DNA from: DATFAS01 sp035254305
GTDB lineage: Bacteria; Bacillota; Bacilli; Aneurinibacillales; RAOX-1
NCBI GenBank assembly: GCA_035254305.1
Contig: DATFAS010000184.1
Span: forward strand, 1 to 6,843
Direction of reading: 5' to 3'
DNA length: 6,843 nucleotides
Shown here: in pieces, positions 1 through 4,991 of the stretch
How positions within the stretch are numbered: the stretch's first letter is position 1
How the letters are laid out: each line of letters begins with the position of its first letter
Translations under genes and position numbers: made by a program
The notes under the pieces: model-generated
Seen by the model: the letters and a program-made list of their open reading frames with translations, nothing else
What the model was told of the DNA's origin: nothing
The model's database searches: none

Positions 1-18
1 ATAGGAAGGAGAAAGGCG

Positions 19-669
19 GTGAGCTTGGTGGCGAATACGCGAAACTCTTCCACGCGAAGCGAAATTGTTAATATGTTGAAGGTTCACGGATCTCTAACGG
101 TTAGTGAAATGGCAACCCAATTGAAAATTACTGAAATGGCCGTTCGACGGCATCTAAATACATTAGAGCGTGATAATTTGATTAATTCCCGTATGGTTCG
201 ACAATCAATGGGGAGACCAACAAGTGTATACTCGCTTACAGAATCTGCTGAGGAATTATTTCCACAACATTATTCTGATTTTGCTCTTGACGTTTTGCAA
301 GATATCCATGCTCACGGTGGAGAAGAAACCATTAAATCTCTTTTCCAACGAAGAGAAGAGAGAATGTCTAATCTTTACCGGAAAGAGGTTAAAGGAGATA
401 CTCTAGAGGAAAAGGTGGAAGAACTTGCTCGACTTCAGAATAGTCGTGGTTATATGGTAGAAATTGATAAAGACCCACAAACAGGGGATATTATCTTTAA
501 GGAATATAATTGCCCTATTTCACAGGTAGCGAAGGAATTCTCCCATGCTTGCGATTGTGAGCTGTCTTTATTTAAGAAGGTATTAAAGACAGATGTTGAG
601 CAAAGGGACTGTATTTCTAAGGGCGAAGAAAAGTGTGTGTACGTGATTAAGAATAATGATAAACGGTAA
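19..669 (+). CDS. SufR-like winged-helix transcriptional regulator with Cys-rich C-terminus
   Basis: This 216-residue protein is a predicted DNA-binding regulator of the COG2345 (DeoR/ArsR-like, SufR-related) type. Residues about 13-75 form a winged helix-turn-helix: a recognition-helix region around EMAVRRHLNTLE (39-50) is followed by a wing carrying GRPTSVYSLT (65-74). Residues about 100-145 are charged and helical. The C-terminal part has five cysteines (C165, C178, C180, C198, C206). The C165-x12-C178 spacing matches the first pair of the SufR Fe-S motif as I recall it, but the later spacings differ from cyanobacterial SufR; a C-x7-C pair near the end is common in COG2345 proteins. Binding of an Fe-S cluster or metal is inferred. 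The start is GTG at 19, with AAGGAG at 6-11 seven bases upstream. Its promoter lies outside the window. No suf genes are visible nearby, so its targets are unknown. Confidence 0.85.
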   Translation: MSLVANTRNSSTRSEIVNMLKVHGSLTVSEMATQLKITEMAVRRHLNTLERDNLINSRMVRQSMGRPTSVYSLTESAEELFPQHYSDFALDVLQDIHAHGGEETIKSLFQRREERMSNLYRKEVKGDTLEEKVEELARLQNSRGYMVEIDKDPQTGDIIFKEYNCPISQVAKEFSHACDCELSLFKKVLKTDVEQRDCISKGEEKCVYVIKNNDKR

Positions 670-670
670 G

Positions 671-698
671 CAACCTTCGGTGTAAGGTTGTTTTTTTT
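671..698 (+). terminator. Intrinsic terminator after the regulator gene, just before yutF
   Basis: CAACCTT (671-677) pairs perfectly with AAGGTTG (684-690) across a 6-base loop, followed at once by eight T residues (691-698). It starts right after the regulator's stop codon. Only 15 bases separate the T-run from the yutF ATG, so any transcript that starts upstream and carries yutF must read through it. Confidence 0.85.
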
Positions 699-713
699 AA
701 GAGGTGAGAGAGA

Positions 714-1526
714 ATGCATGATCGTGACTATAAAGCTTATCTTATTGATTTGGATGGAACTATGTATCGTGGGGGTCAAGTAATTGATGAGGCTCCCGGA
801 TTTATTAAATGGCTGAGAAGCAAGGATATTCCATTCCTTTTTCTTACGAATAATTCCTCTTTAACACAAGTGCAGCTGGCAAAGAAGCTTTCGGATATGG
901 GGATTTCTTGTACCCCAAGTAATGTCTTTACAACAGGAATGGCTACCGCTGAATTTATCACAACAGAAGCGCAAGGGAAAAAGGTCTACATAATTGGTGA
1001 AGAAGGGCTGATCGAGGCACTGAAGGAAAAGGATTGTATGCTCTCAGAGGAGTGTCCTGATTATGTTGTAGTGGGGATTGATCGTCAAATTACCTATGAA
1101 AAAATGGTGAACGCATCTCTTGCCATACAAAAAGGAGCACGATTCTTATCCACAAATAGTGATCGTGCAGTCCCAACTGAACGTGGACTTGTTCCTGGCA
1201 ATGGTGCCATTACTGCAGCGATTGCGGTGGCTAGTGGAACGGAGCCGCAGTTTATTGGGAAGCCACAAGCCCTTTTTGTTGAACTTGCCCTGAAAAAATT
1301 AAATATGCAACCAGATGATGTTCTTCTCGTTGGGGATAATTTACATACCGATATCCTTGCTGGTGTTTCGGCAAACGTTGATACATTGCTAGTTTATACA
1401 GGAATCACAAAGGCTGAGGATGTGGAACGTGAGGGGATTCGTCCGACCTTTGCCGTAGCACATCTGAAGGAATGGATGGATAAGGTCGAAGGGATTGCAA
1501 TCCATGGAAAAACAAAAGGTTTTTAA
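714..1526 (+). CDS. yutF: HAD-superfamily phosphatase, YutF family (TIGR01457-type)
   Basis: This 270-residue cytoplasmic protein is a HAD hydrolase of the NagD/p-nitrophenyl phosphatase branch. All four HAD motifs are present: DLDGT at 12-16 (nucleophile D12, acid/base D14), TNNSS at 45-49, the lysine of IGKP at K183, and GDNLHTD at 207-213 (Mg2+-binding D208, with D213). A large C2-type cap lies between motifs II and III, as in NagD-like enzymes. The family removes phosphate from small phosphorylated metabolites; the natural substrate is not set by sequence. It follows B. subtilis YutF (about 256 residues) closely, with a slightly longer C-terminus. The start is ATG at 714, with GAGGTGAG at 701-708 as ribosome binding site. 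Its 3' end overlaps the Nudix gene, so the two are probably cotranscribed. A strong terminator sits directly upstream. Confidence 0.93.
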   Translation: MHDRDYKAYLIDLDGTMYRGGQVIDEAPGFIKWLRSKDIPFLFLTNNSSLTQVQLAKKLSDMGISCTPSNVFTTGMATAEFITTEAQGKKVYIIGEEGLIEALKEKDCMLSEECPDYVVVGIDRQITYEKMVNASLAIQKGARFLSTNSDRAVPTERGLVPGNGAITAAIAVASGTEPQFIGKPQALFVELALKKLNMQPDDVLLVGDNLHTDILAGVSANVDTLLVYTGITKAEDVEREGIRPTFAVAHLKEWMDKVEGIAIHGKTKGF

Positions 1527-1992
1527 AGATTACATAGGTCAAGATATCTATCTCACATTTTGCCCAGAATTATTCTCACACCAGCCAAGGCACGTGCTTG
1601 TAGTCCCCATTTATCAAGGAAAGCTTCTTTTTACCTGCCATAAGATTCGAGGGTGGGAATTACCAGGTGGTAAGTTGGAAGGAGACGAAACACCAGCTGA
1701 GGCAGCGATTCGGGAAACTTGGGAAGAAACAGGTGCTGACATTCAGGGTCCTGTACAAATCGGTGAATATCAGGTGTGTTCAGGTGGGCAGGTTCTCTTT
1801 CAGAAGGCGATCTTTCTAGCTCAAGTGTGTAATTGGGGGGAGAGGCCGGCTGGATTTGAAACAAATGACTGTGCATTATTTCCTATAGATGTTAAGACTG
1901 AAGGGCCCAAGTTTAGCCCCTATGTTCAGGATCAGGTGTTTACCTCGGTTCAAGAGTTTCTTTACATTTACAGAAATTCCAAATTAAGATAA
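1504..1992 (+). CDS. ytkD: Nudix hydrolase, YtkD/RppH-like
   Basis: This 162-residue Nudix enzyme has a complete Nudix box at about 56-78: G56, five residues, E62, seven residues, then R70-E71, E74-E75 and G77. The glutamates E71, E74 and E75 would bind Mg2+. The N-terminal FKDY, the following RHV strand and the C-terminal KFSPYVQD segment resemble B. subtilis YtkD (158 residues). YtkD is known as a nucleoside triphosphatase acting on oxidised dGTP and, as BsRppH, as a 5' RNA pyrophosphohydrolase. Whether this protein does both is not settled by sequence; a paralogue is possible. I chose ATG 1504 because GAAGGG (1488-1493) lies ten bases upstream; the in-frame TTG at 1495 would leave only one base. 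It overlaps the end of yutF by 23 bases and ends in a strong terminator. Confidence 0.85.
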   Translation: MEKQKVFKDYIGQDIYLTFCPELFSHQPRHVLVVPIYQGKLLFTCHKIRGWELPGGKLEGDETPAEAAIRETWEETGADIQGPVQIGEYQVCSGGQVLFQKAIFLAQVCNWGERPAGFETNDCALFPIDVKTEGPKFSPYVQDQVFTSVQEFLYIYRNSKLR

Positions 1993-2023
1993 AAAATCCC
2001 CGAAAATGGGGATTTTTTATCTT
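1986..2023. terminator. Bidirectional terminator between ytkD-like gene and yutI
   Basis: A perfect 16-bp stem, AAGATAAAAAATCCCC (1986-2001) with its complement at 2008-2023, closes a 6-base loop. The GC core is flanked by A-runs on one side and T-runs on the other, so it gives a U-rich tail in both directions. It overlaps the stop codon of the Nudix gene and serves two convergent genes. Confidence 0.9.
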
Positions 2024-2060
2024 ATAAAGGATGTGAATTTGTTCCAAAAAGTTAGGGACA

Positions 2061-2084
2061 CTAAGGCCCAAACAGGCTGCTTAG
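2061..2084 (-). other. Small hairpin at the 3' end of yutI
   Basis: CTAAG (2061-2065) pairs with CTTAG (2080-2084), with a further GCC/GGC pairing inside and a small bulge. It covers the yutI stop codon. No T-run follows immediately on the minus strand, so it is probably not a full terminator; it may shape the mRNA 3' end ahead of the strong hairpin at 1986-2023. Confidence 0.3.
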
Positions 2085-2314
2085 AATACTTGCTGGACTT
2101 CTGAAATCTCTGGAATTTCTTCCATAATGGCACGTTCAATACCGGCTTTTAAAGTGATCGTAGAGCTTGGGCAACTACCACATGCGCCCATTAGACGTAA
2201 CTTAACAATACCTTCATCAACATCTACTAGTTCACAATCGCCACCATCTCGTTGTAAGAATGGGCGTAATTTATTTAGGACTTCTTCTACTTGTTCAAAT
2301 AATTCATTTTCCAT
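2081..2314 (-). CDS. yutI: Nfu-type (NifU C-terminal domain) Fe-S cluster carrier
   Basis: This 77-residue protein is a stand-alone NifU C-terminal (Nfu) domain. The family holds a labile Fe-S cluster between two subunits and delivers it to client enzymes. The diagnostic features are all visible: RPFLQRDGGD at 17-26, the strand-rich middle, the C45-x2-C48 ligand pair in GACGSCPSS (43-51), and TLKAGIE (54-60) with a C-terminal helix. Length fits the short Gram-positive Nfu proteins (about 75-80 residues); B. subtilis YutI is longer at the N-terminus. The ATG at 2314 has an ideal AAGGAGG at 2330-2324, nine bases upstream. It is divergent from yuzD and convergent with the Nudix gene. Likely clients include aconitase and radical SAM enzymes; MqnE nearby is one candidate, but that link is inferred. 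Confidence 0.95.
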   Translation of the reverse strand: MENELFEQVEEVLNKLRPFLQRDGGDCELVDVDEGIVKLRLMGACGSCPSSTITLKAGIERAIMEEIPEISEVQQVF

Positions 2315-2340
2315 TTAATAAAACCTCCTTTTCTCTATTT

Positions 2341-2369
2341 ATTATAGTATCCTTTTAAGAAGAATTCCA
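2341..2369 (-). promoter_or_regulatory. Candidate promoter for yutI
   Basis: On the minus strand TATAAT (2346-2341) is a perfect -10 element. The hexamer 17 bases upstream, TGGAAT (2369-2364), matches the -35 consensus at only three positions. The predicted start site is about 20 bases upstream of the yutI ribosome binding site's far end, giving a short leader. Confidence 0.4.
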
Positions 2370-2417
2370 TTAGATTGAGCACATTTGAATAGGCATAGGG
2401 TTTAAATGTTTATAGTC

Positions 2418-2440
2418 GTGATAAGATAATGTTAAATCAC
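2418..2440. promoter_or_regulatory. Imperfect dyad upstream of yuzD
   Basis: GTGAT at 2418-2422 is mirrored by ATCAC at 2436-2440, with a GATAAT hexamer at 2425-2430 between them. The stretch also contains TGATAAGAT (2419-2427), an extended -10-like element. It could be the yuzD promoter with an operator over it. No convincing -35 partner is visible, so neither role is certain. Confidence 0.25.
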
Positions 2441-2459
2441 TTTATTGGTGGTGCGTAGA

Positions 2460-2768
2460 ATGATTAACATTAAAGTGTATGGAACAGAGCAAAGATGTGC
2501 AAGCTGTGTGAATGCTCCATCTTCCAAAGAAACAGCTAGTTGGTTAGAAGCAGCCTTAGACCGTATATATGATGGGTTTACGATTGAATATGTTGATATT
2601 TATCAACCACAAACAATGGATGAGAAAAATTTTGCGCAGCGCGTATTAGACGAAGATTTATGGTATCCTGTCATTGTAATTGATGAAATAATCGTTTCTG
2701 AAGGAACTCCTCATTTAAAAGATATTTATCATAAATTAAATGAGTTAGGTCTCATTCGTAAGGAATAA
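2460..2768 (+). CDS. yuzD: YuzD family protein (DUF1462), thioredoxin-like, CxxC
   Basis: This 102-residue cytoplasmic protein resembles B. subtilis YuzD (about 108 residues), a DUF1462 member whose function is not established. It opens with a strand and VYG (6-8), followed by C13-A-S-C16 in the sequence CASCVNAP, then a helix, a second strand (IEYVDIY, 42-48) and a YPVIVI strand (69-74). This is a thioredoxin- or glutaredoxin-like order with a proline before the third strand. The CxxC pair could be redox-active or bind metal; that is inferred. I chose ATG 2460: GGTGGT at 2447-2452 gives a plausible, weak ribosome binding site, and upstream in-frame TTG and GTG codons would add residues the family lacks. 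It is followed after nine bases by yuzB, on one transcript ending in the hairpin at 3050-3086. Confidence 0.85.
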   Translation: MINIKVYGTEQRCASCVNAPSSKETASWLEAALDRIYDGFTIEYVDIYQPQTMDEKNFAQRVLDEDLWYPVIVIDEIIVSEGTPHLKDIYHKLNELGLIRKE

Positions 2769-2777
2769 GGTGATTTG

Positions 2778-3047
2778 ATGTCTGTTGTAGTTGAGTTTTG
2801 TCAAAGTAATTTATCTCTTGGAACGGATTGGGTAAAGGACCAGCTACTGCTTGATACAGAGCTTGATATTGAAATAGTGGACTATGGCTGTTTAGGCAAT
2901 TGTGGAGAATGCTTTTTATATCCATTTGCCTTAATTGGTGGAGAAGTCATACTTGCCGAAACACCAGAGGATTTACTAGCTAAAGCTAAAGCGGGAATCA
3001 AGAGGAAAATGGAAGAAGTAGAGGAATGGAAAAAATTGGACTTTTAA
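2778..3047 (+). CDS. yuzB: YuzB family protein (DUF1450), Cys-rich
   Basis: This 89-residue protein belongs to the DUF1450 family, like B. subtilis YuzB (about 78 residues); no function is established. The N-terminal VVEFCQSN (3-10) with C8, and the cluster YGCLGNCGEC (36-45) with C38, C42 and C45, are the family hallmarks. The arrangement recalls thioredoxin-like [2Fe-2S] ferredoxins, where four cysteines hold the cluster, but Fe-S binding here is inference. The charged helical C-terminus (about 66-89) is roughly ten residues longer than the B. subtilis protein. The ATG at 2778 is preceded by AAGGTG at 2767-2772, which overlaps the yuzD stop codon, so translation of the two is probably coupled. 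Confidence 0.85.
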   Translation: MSVVVEFCQSNLSLGTDWVKDQLLLDTELDIEIVDYGCLGNCGECFLYPFALIGGEVILAETPEDLLAKAKAGIKRKMEEVEEWKKLDF

Positions 3048-3049
3048 TA

Positions 3050-3086
3050 AAAAGGACTAAATTTCTTTATTGGATTTAGTCCTTTT
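3050..3086 (+). terminator. Terminator of yuzD-yuzB
   Basis: AAAAGGACTAAAT (3050-3062) pairs perfectly over 13 bp with ATTTAGTCCTTTT (3074-3086) across an 11-base loop, ending in a T-rich stretch. It begins three bases after the yuzB stop codon. Confidence 0.8.
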
Positions 3087-3100
3087 CTTAATAGATAAGG

Positions 3101-3134
3101 AAAAACCCTAATAACAAAGGGCTTGTTATTAGGG
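3101..3134 (-). terminator. Terminator of mqnE
   Basis: CCCTAATAACAA (3106-3117) and its exact complement (3123-3134) make a 12-bp stem with a 5-base loop. On the minus strand it is followed by TTTTT (3105-3101). It lies 15 bases beyond the mqnE stop and back-to-back with the yuzB terminator. Confidence 0.9.
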
Positions 3135-3148
3135 CCATATAATCCATA

Positions 3149-4252
3149 CTAGTATTCTTTAACGGTGTTATAGAAAGTATCTCTTTCAATGGGGTTCTTT
3201 CCAGCACCTTTAATTAACCAAATGAGGTCATCACGAGTTATAGCAGACTGTGTCAATGCTCCAACGGCATGGCTAATGCGTTCCTCAACTAATGTTCCAT
3301 GAACATCAGATGAACCGAAGGTTATAGCCATTTGGGTTAACTGTGTACCAATATTAATCCAGTAGGCTTTAATATGAGGGAAATTATCAAGCATAAGTCG
3401 ACTAATCGCAATCGTTTTTAGGTCATCGAAGGCTGAAGTTCTACGCTTAATTCCAGCACTGATCGTTTTTGGCTGCATGGCTAATGGAATGAAAACCAAG
3501 AAACCATTCGTATCATCTTGTACTTGGCGTAAACGGTCCATATGAATTAATCGTTCTTCATAGGTTTCGATGGAGCCGTATAGCATCGTGCAGTGAGTTT
3601 TTAACCCAAGTGCATGCGCAGTACGGTGCACATTCAGGTATTCTTCTGTACTAGCCTTCTCTGGGCTCATTTTCTGTCGGTATTCCTCTGTAAGAATCTC
3701 TGCCCCGCCACCTGTTAAGCTCTCAAGTCCTGCTTTCATTAATTCCTTAAGAACCTCTTCGACACTTAGACCAGACAATTGGCTAAAGAATACAATCTCT
3801 GCTGCGGTGTAAGCCTTAATTGTAACCTGTGGATAGGCTTGTTTTAATGTACGAACTGTATCTAGGTAATAATCAAAAGAAACCGTGTTATTATGTCCAC
3901 CAACAATATGGAATTCGCGGATATTCTCATTGAAACGGGTTTCTACATAATGAAGAAGTTCTTCCTTATTCATTGTATAGGCGCCTTCTTCATCTGGATC
4001 ACGACGGAAACCACAGAATTTGCAATGTGCCTCGCACACATTGGTTGGATTTATATACATATTCTGAATAAAGTAAACGTTATTTCCATTTTTTCTTTGA
4101 TTGACAAGGTTGGCCAATTGACCAATTGTTAGAATATCATTGGAGTTATATAGGGTTATGCCGTCTTCTATCGAGATACGTTCATTATTTTGTACTTTTT
4201 TGATGATAGGCAAGAGTGATGGATCTGTTGCCTGTTCTAATAAAAGGTTCAC
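3149..4252 (-). CDS. mqnE: Aminofutalosine synthase MqnE (radical SAM)
   Basis: This 367-residue radical SAM enzyme would join a chorismate-derived enolpyruvyl benzoate to the adenosyl group of SAM, giving 6-amino-6-deoxyfutalosine in the futalosine route to menaquinone. The [4Fe-4S] motif is C73-x3-C77-x2-C80, followed by GFRRD. HIVGGH (115-120), TGGGAEIL (180-187) and the C-terminal NPIERDTFY (353-361) favour MqnE over the cyclase MqnC. I chose GTG 4252: GGGAGGGG at 4268-4261 lies eight bases upstream, and the protein then opens MNLLLEQATDP, as expected for the family. The frame stays open up to a TTG at 4303, but the predicted promoter would start the mRNA about there. No other mqn gene is in the window. 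It has its own promoter and terminator, so it is probably a single-gene unit. Confidence 0.92.
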   Translation of the reverse strand: MNLLLEQATDPSLLPIIKKVQNNERISIEDGITLYNSNDILTIGQLANLVNQRKNGNNVYFIQNMYINPTNVCEAHCKFCGFRRDPDEEGAYTMNKEELLHYVETRFNENIREFHIVGGHNNTVSFDYYLDTVRTLKQAYPQVTIKAYTAAEIVFFSQLSGLSVEEVLKELMKAGLESLTGGGAEILTEEYRQKMSPEKASTEEYLNVHRTAHALGLKTHCTMLYGSIETYEERLIHMDRLRQVQDDTNGFLVFIPLAMQPKTISAGIKRRTSAFDDLKTIAISRLMLDNFPHIKAYWINIGTQLTQMAITFGSSDVHGTLVEERISHAVGALTQSAITRDDLIWLIKGAGKNPIERDTFYNTVKEY

Positions 4253-4273
4253 TTTAAGGGCCCCTCCCGTGAC

Positions 4274-4288
4274 ATGTGTTAACCACAT
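4274..4288 (-). promoter_or_regulatory. Small dyad in the mqnE 5' leader
   Basis: ATGTG and CACAT flank a 5-base centre (4274-4288), about 17-31 bases into the predicted mqnE transcript. It could be a small RNA hairpin or a protein site. It matches no operator I can name. Confidence 0.2.
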
Positions 4289-4311
4289 TCTTTTTATCTT
4301 CAACTCTATCC

Positions 4312-4340
4312 ATTATAGAATTAAATGATAGTGTCGACAA
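4312..4340 (-). promoter_or_regulatory. Promoter of mqnE
   Basis: On the minus strand TTGTCG (4340-4335) and a perfect TATAAT (4317-4312) are separated by exactly 17 bases. The predicted start site near 4305 gives a leader of about 50 bases before the GTG at 4252. This also argues against the upstream TTG at 4303 as the translation start. Confidence 0.65.
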
Positions 4341-4415
4341 GGGAAATAGATACTGGTAAGAACCCCTAGGCTTTCGAAAATTTCCCCAGGCAGATCGAGA
4401 AGAGGGTTATAAAGT

Positions 4416-4601
4416 TTATGAATTTCGGGCTCCAAGCTTAATTGTATATGCTACATAGCTTGCCATGACAAGAAAGGAAAGGATGGCTGCAACCATTCCA
4501 GACATTGACCATCCGGTGCCCACTAGAAGAAGCGCAGGAAGTAGTAATGTTACAATCACCAAAAATGCAATATACAACACATTAATAGCCGTTCGTGACA
4601 A
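4416..4601 (-). CDS. Small two-helix membrane protein, function unknown
   Basis: This 61-residue protein is almost entirely hydrophobic. Residues about 7-28 form one transmembrane helix and about 34-53 a second, joined by a short GTGWSMSG turn; the C-terminus is basic (KLGARN). I do not recognise a family. The start is TTG at 4601, supported by AAAGGAGG at 4617-4610 with eight bases of spacing, which makes it a credible gene despite its size. The start codon falls inside a 10-bp inverted repeat, so translation may be controlled by RNA folding. It lies upstream of mqnE on the same strand, but the promoter between them suggests separate control; I see no clear terminator after it. A membrane-associated role beside respiratory genes is possible, not shown. 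Confidence 0.65.
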   Translation of the reverse strand: MSRTAINVLYIAFLVIVTLLLPALLLVGTGWSMSGMVAAILSFLVMASYVAYTIKLGARNS

Positions 4602-4639
4602 GGTAAAAACCTCCTTTAGAAAGCTTTTGTTTTACCTTG
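4599..4639 (-). promoter_or_regulatory. Hairpin over the start codon of the small membrane gene
   Basis: CAAGGTAAAA (4599-4608) and TTTTACCTTG (4630-4639) are perfect 10-base inverted repeats. In the minus-strand mRNA the 3' arm contains the TTG start codon, and the 21-base loop carries the AAAGGAGG ribosome binding site. Folding would hide the start codon and could control translation. Confidence 0.45.
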
Positions 4640-4680
4640 CCCAATATGTATGAATTCATGATTAGTAAAGAATTCCAAAT

Positions 4681-4710
4681 AAAACATCGGTTAAAATGCC
4701 GTCTCCGATG
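4681..4710 (-). terminator. Weak attenuator-like hairpin upstream of the small membrane gene
   Basis: CATCGG (4685-4690) and CCGATG (4705-4710) form a 6-bp stem with a 14-base loop. On the minus strand it is followed by TTTTATTT. It lies between a possible -10 (TATAAT, 4761-4756) and the gene at 4601, so it could end transcription early. The stem is short and the promoter lacks a good -35. Confidence 0.25.
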
Positions 4711-4812
4711 AACATCACACAATCCACGATACCCTTAGGATAAATAGACTAAATTATTATACGCAAAAAAGAGAAAAGATAAAAAATATAGACCAAACTG
4801 AATTATTTAATA

Positions 4813-4841
4813 TTGACACAGTACATGGCTAACCTTAAAAT
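4813..4841 (+). promoter_or_regulatory. Promoter of yumB operon
   Basis: A perfect TTGACA (4813-4818) is followed after 17 bases by TAAAAT (4836-4841), five of six matches to the -10 consensus. This is the best sigma-A-type promoter in the window. The predicted start site is near 4848, which gives a leader of about 190 bases before the yumB start codon. Confidence 0.75.
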
Positions 4842-4856
4842 TTCAAATAGTGAACT

Positions 4857-4874
4857 TTGTGCAAAATTTCACTT
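4857..4874 (+). promoter_or_regulatory. Rex-like operator, site 1
   Basis: TTGTGCAAAATTTCACTT matches the Rex consensus TTGTGAA-N4-TTCACAA at 11 of 14 fixed positions. It lies about ten bases past the predicted start of transcription, a place suited to repression. The same bases match the Fnr/Crp-type box TGTGA-N6-TCACA at eight of ten. An 11/14 match also occurs at 2031 where no promoter is seen, so this site alone is weak evidence. Confidence 0.4.
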
Positions 4875-4875
4875 G

Positions 4876-4991
4876 AAAACCAGATAAGAAGGTTTTATGA
4901 TAGTTTTATGAAGAATTTGTGAAAAGTTTCTCATACCAAATGAGGAAAACCTTACGTGGGTTCGAGAATGATTCCTCGGGAGAACATAAGG
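4876..4991 (+). other. Structured 5' leader of yumB with competing helices
   Basis: Three helices can form here and exclude one another: AAAACC (4876-4881) with GGTTTT (4891-4896); AAGGTTTT (4889-4896) with AAAACCTT (4946-4953); and CCTTA (4950-4954) with TAAGG (4987-4991). The last encloses GTT/AAC (4960-4962, 4983-4985) and CGAG/CTCG (4963-4966, 4975-4978). I recognise no known riboswitch class and see no terminator in it. The helices are short, so function is uncertain. Confidence 0.3.
4917..4934 (+). promoter_or_regulatory. Rex-like operator, site 2
   Basis: TTGTGAAAAGTTTCTCAT matches the Rex consensus at 12 of 14 fixed positions, with a perfect left half-site. It is centred 60 bases downstream of site 1, inside the yumB leader. 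It also fits the Fnr/Crp-type box at nine of ten, but Fnr normally activates from upstream, so the position favours a repressor such as Rex. Confidence 0.45.

Noticed and set aside
450..961. Minus-strand open frames opposite the regulator and yutF (450-779, 776-961)
   Set aside because: They lie opposite clearly coding sequence, lack ribosome binding sites and have no recognisable protein features.
1495..1503. TTG 1495 as start of the Nudix gene
   Set aside because: The ribosome binding site at 1488-1493 would be only one base away; ATG 1504 has workable spacing.
2031..2048. A third Rex-like sequence, 11 of 14 matches
   Set aside because: It lies between convergent genes beside a terminator with no promoter. 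It shows that an 11/14 match can occur by chance here, which lowers the weight of site 1 at 4857.
3893..4328. Plus-strand open frames opposite mqnE (3893-4132, 4140-4328)
   Set aside because: They are antisense to a full-length radical SAM gene with all motifs intact and have no ribosome binding sites.
4360..4410. Possible terminator after the small membrane gene (AACCC near 4361 with GGGTT near 4405)
   Set aside because: Five base pairs across a loop of about 40 bases and no T-run on the minus strand; not a credible terminator.
4650..4659. Perfect 10-bp palindrome ATGAATTCAT
   Set aside because: Short and AT-rich with no partner element; expected by chance in a sequence of this composition.
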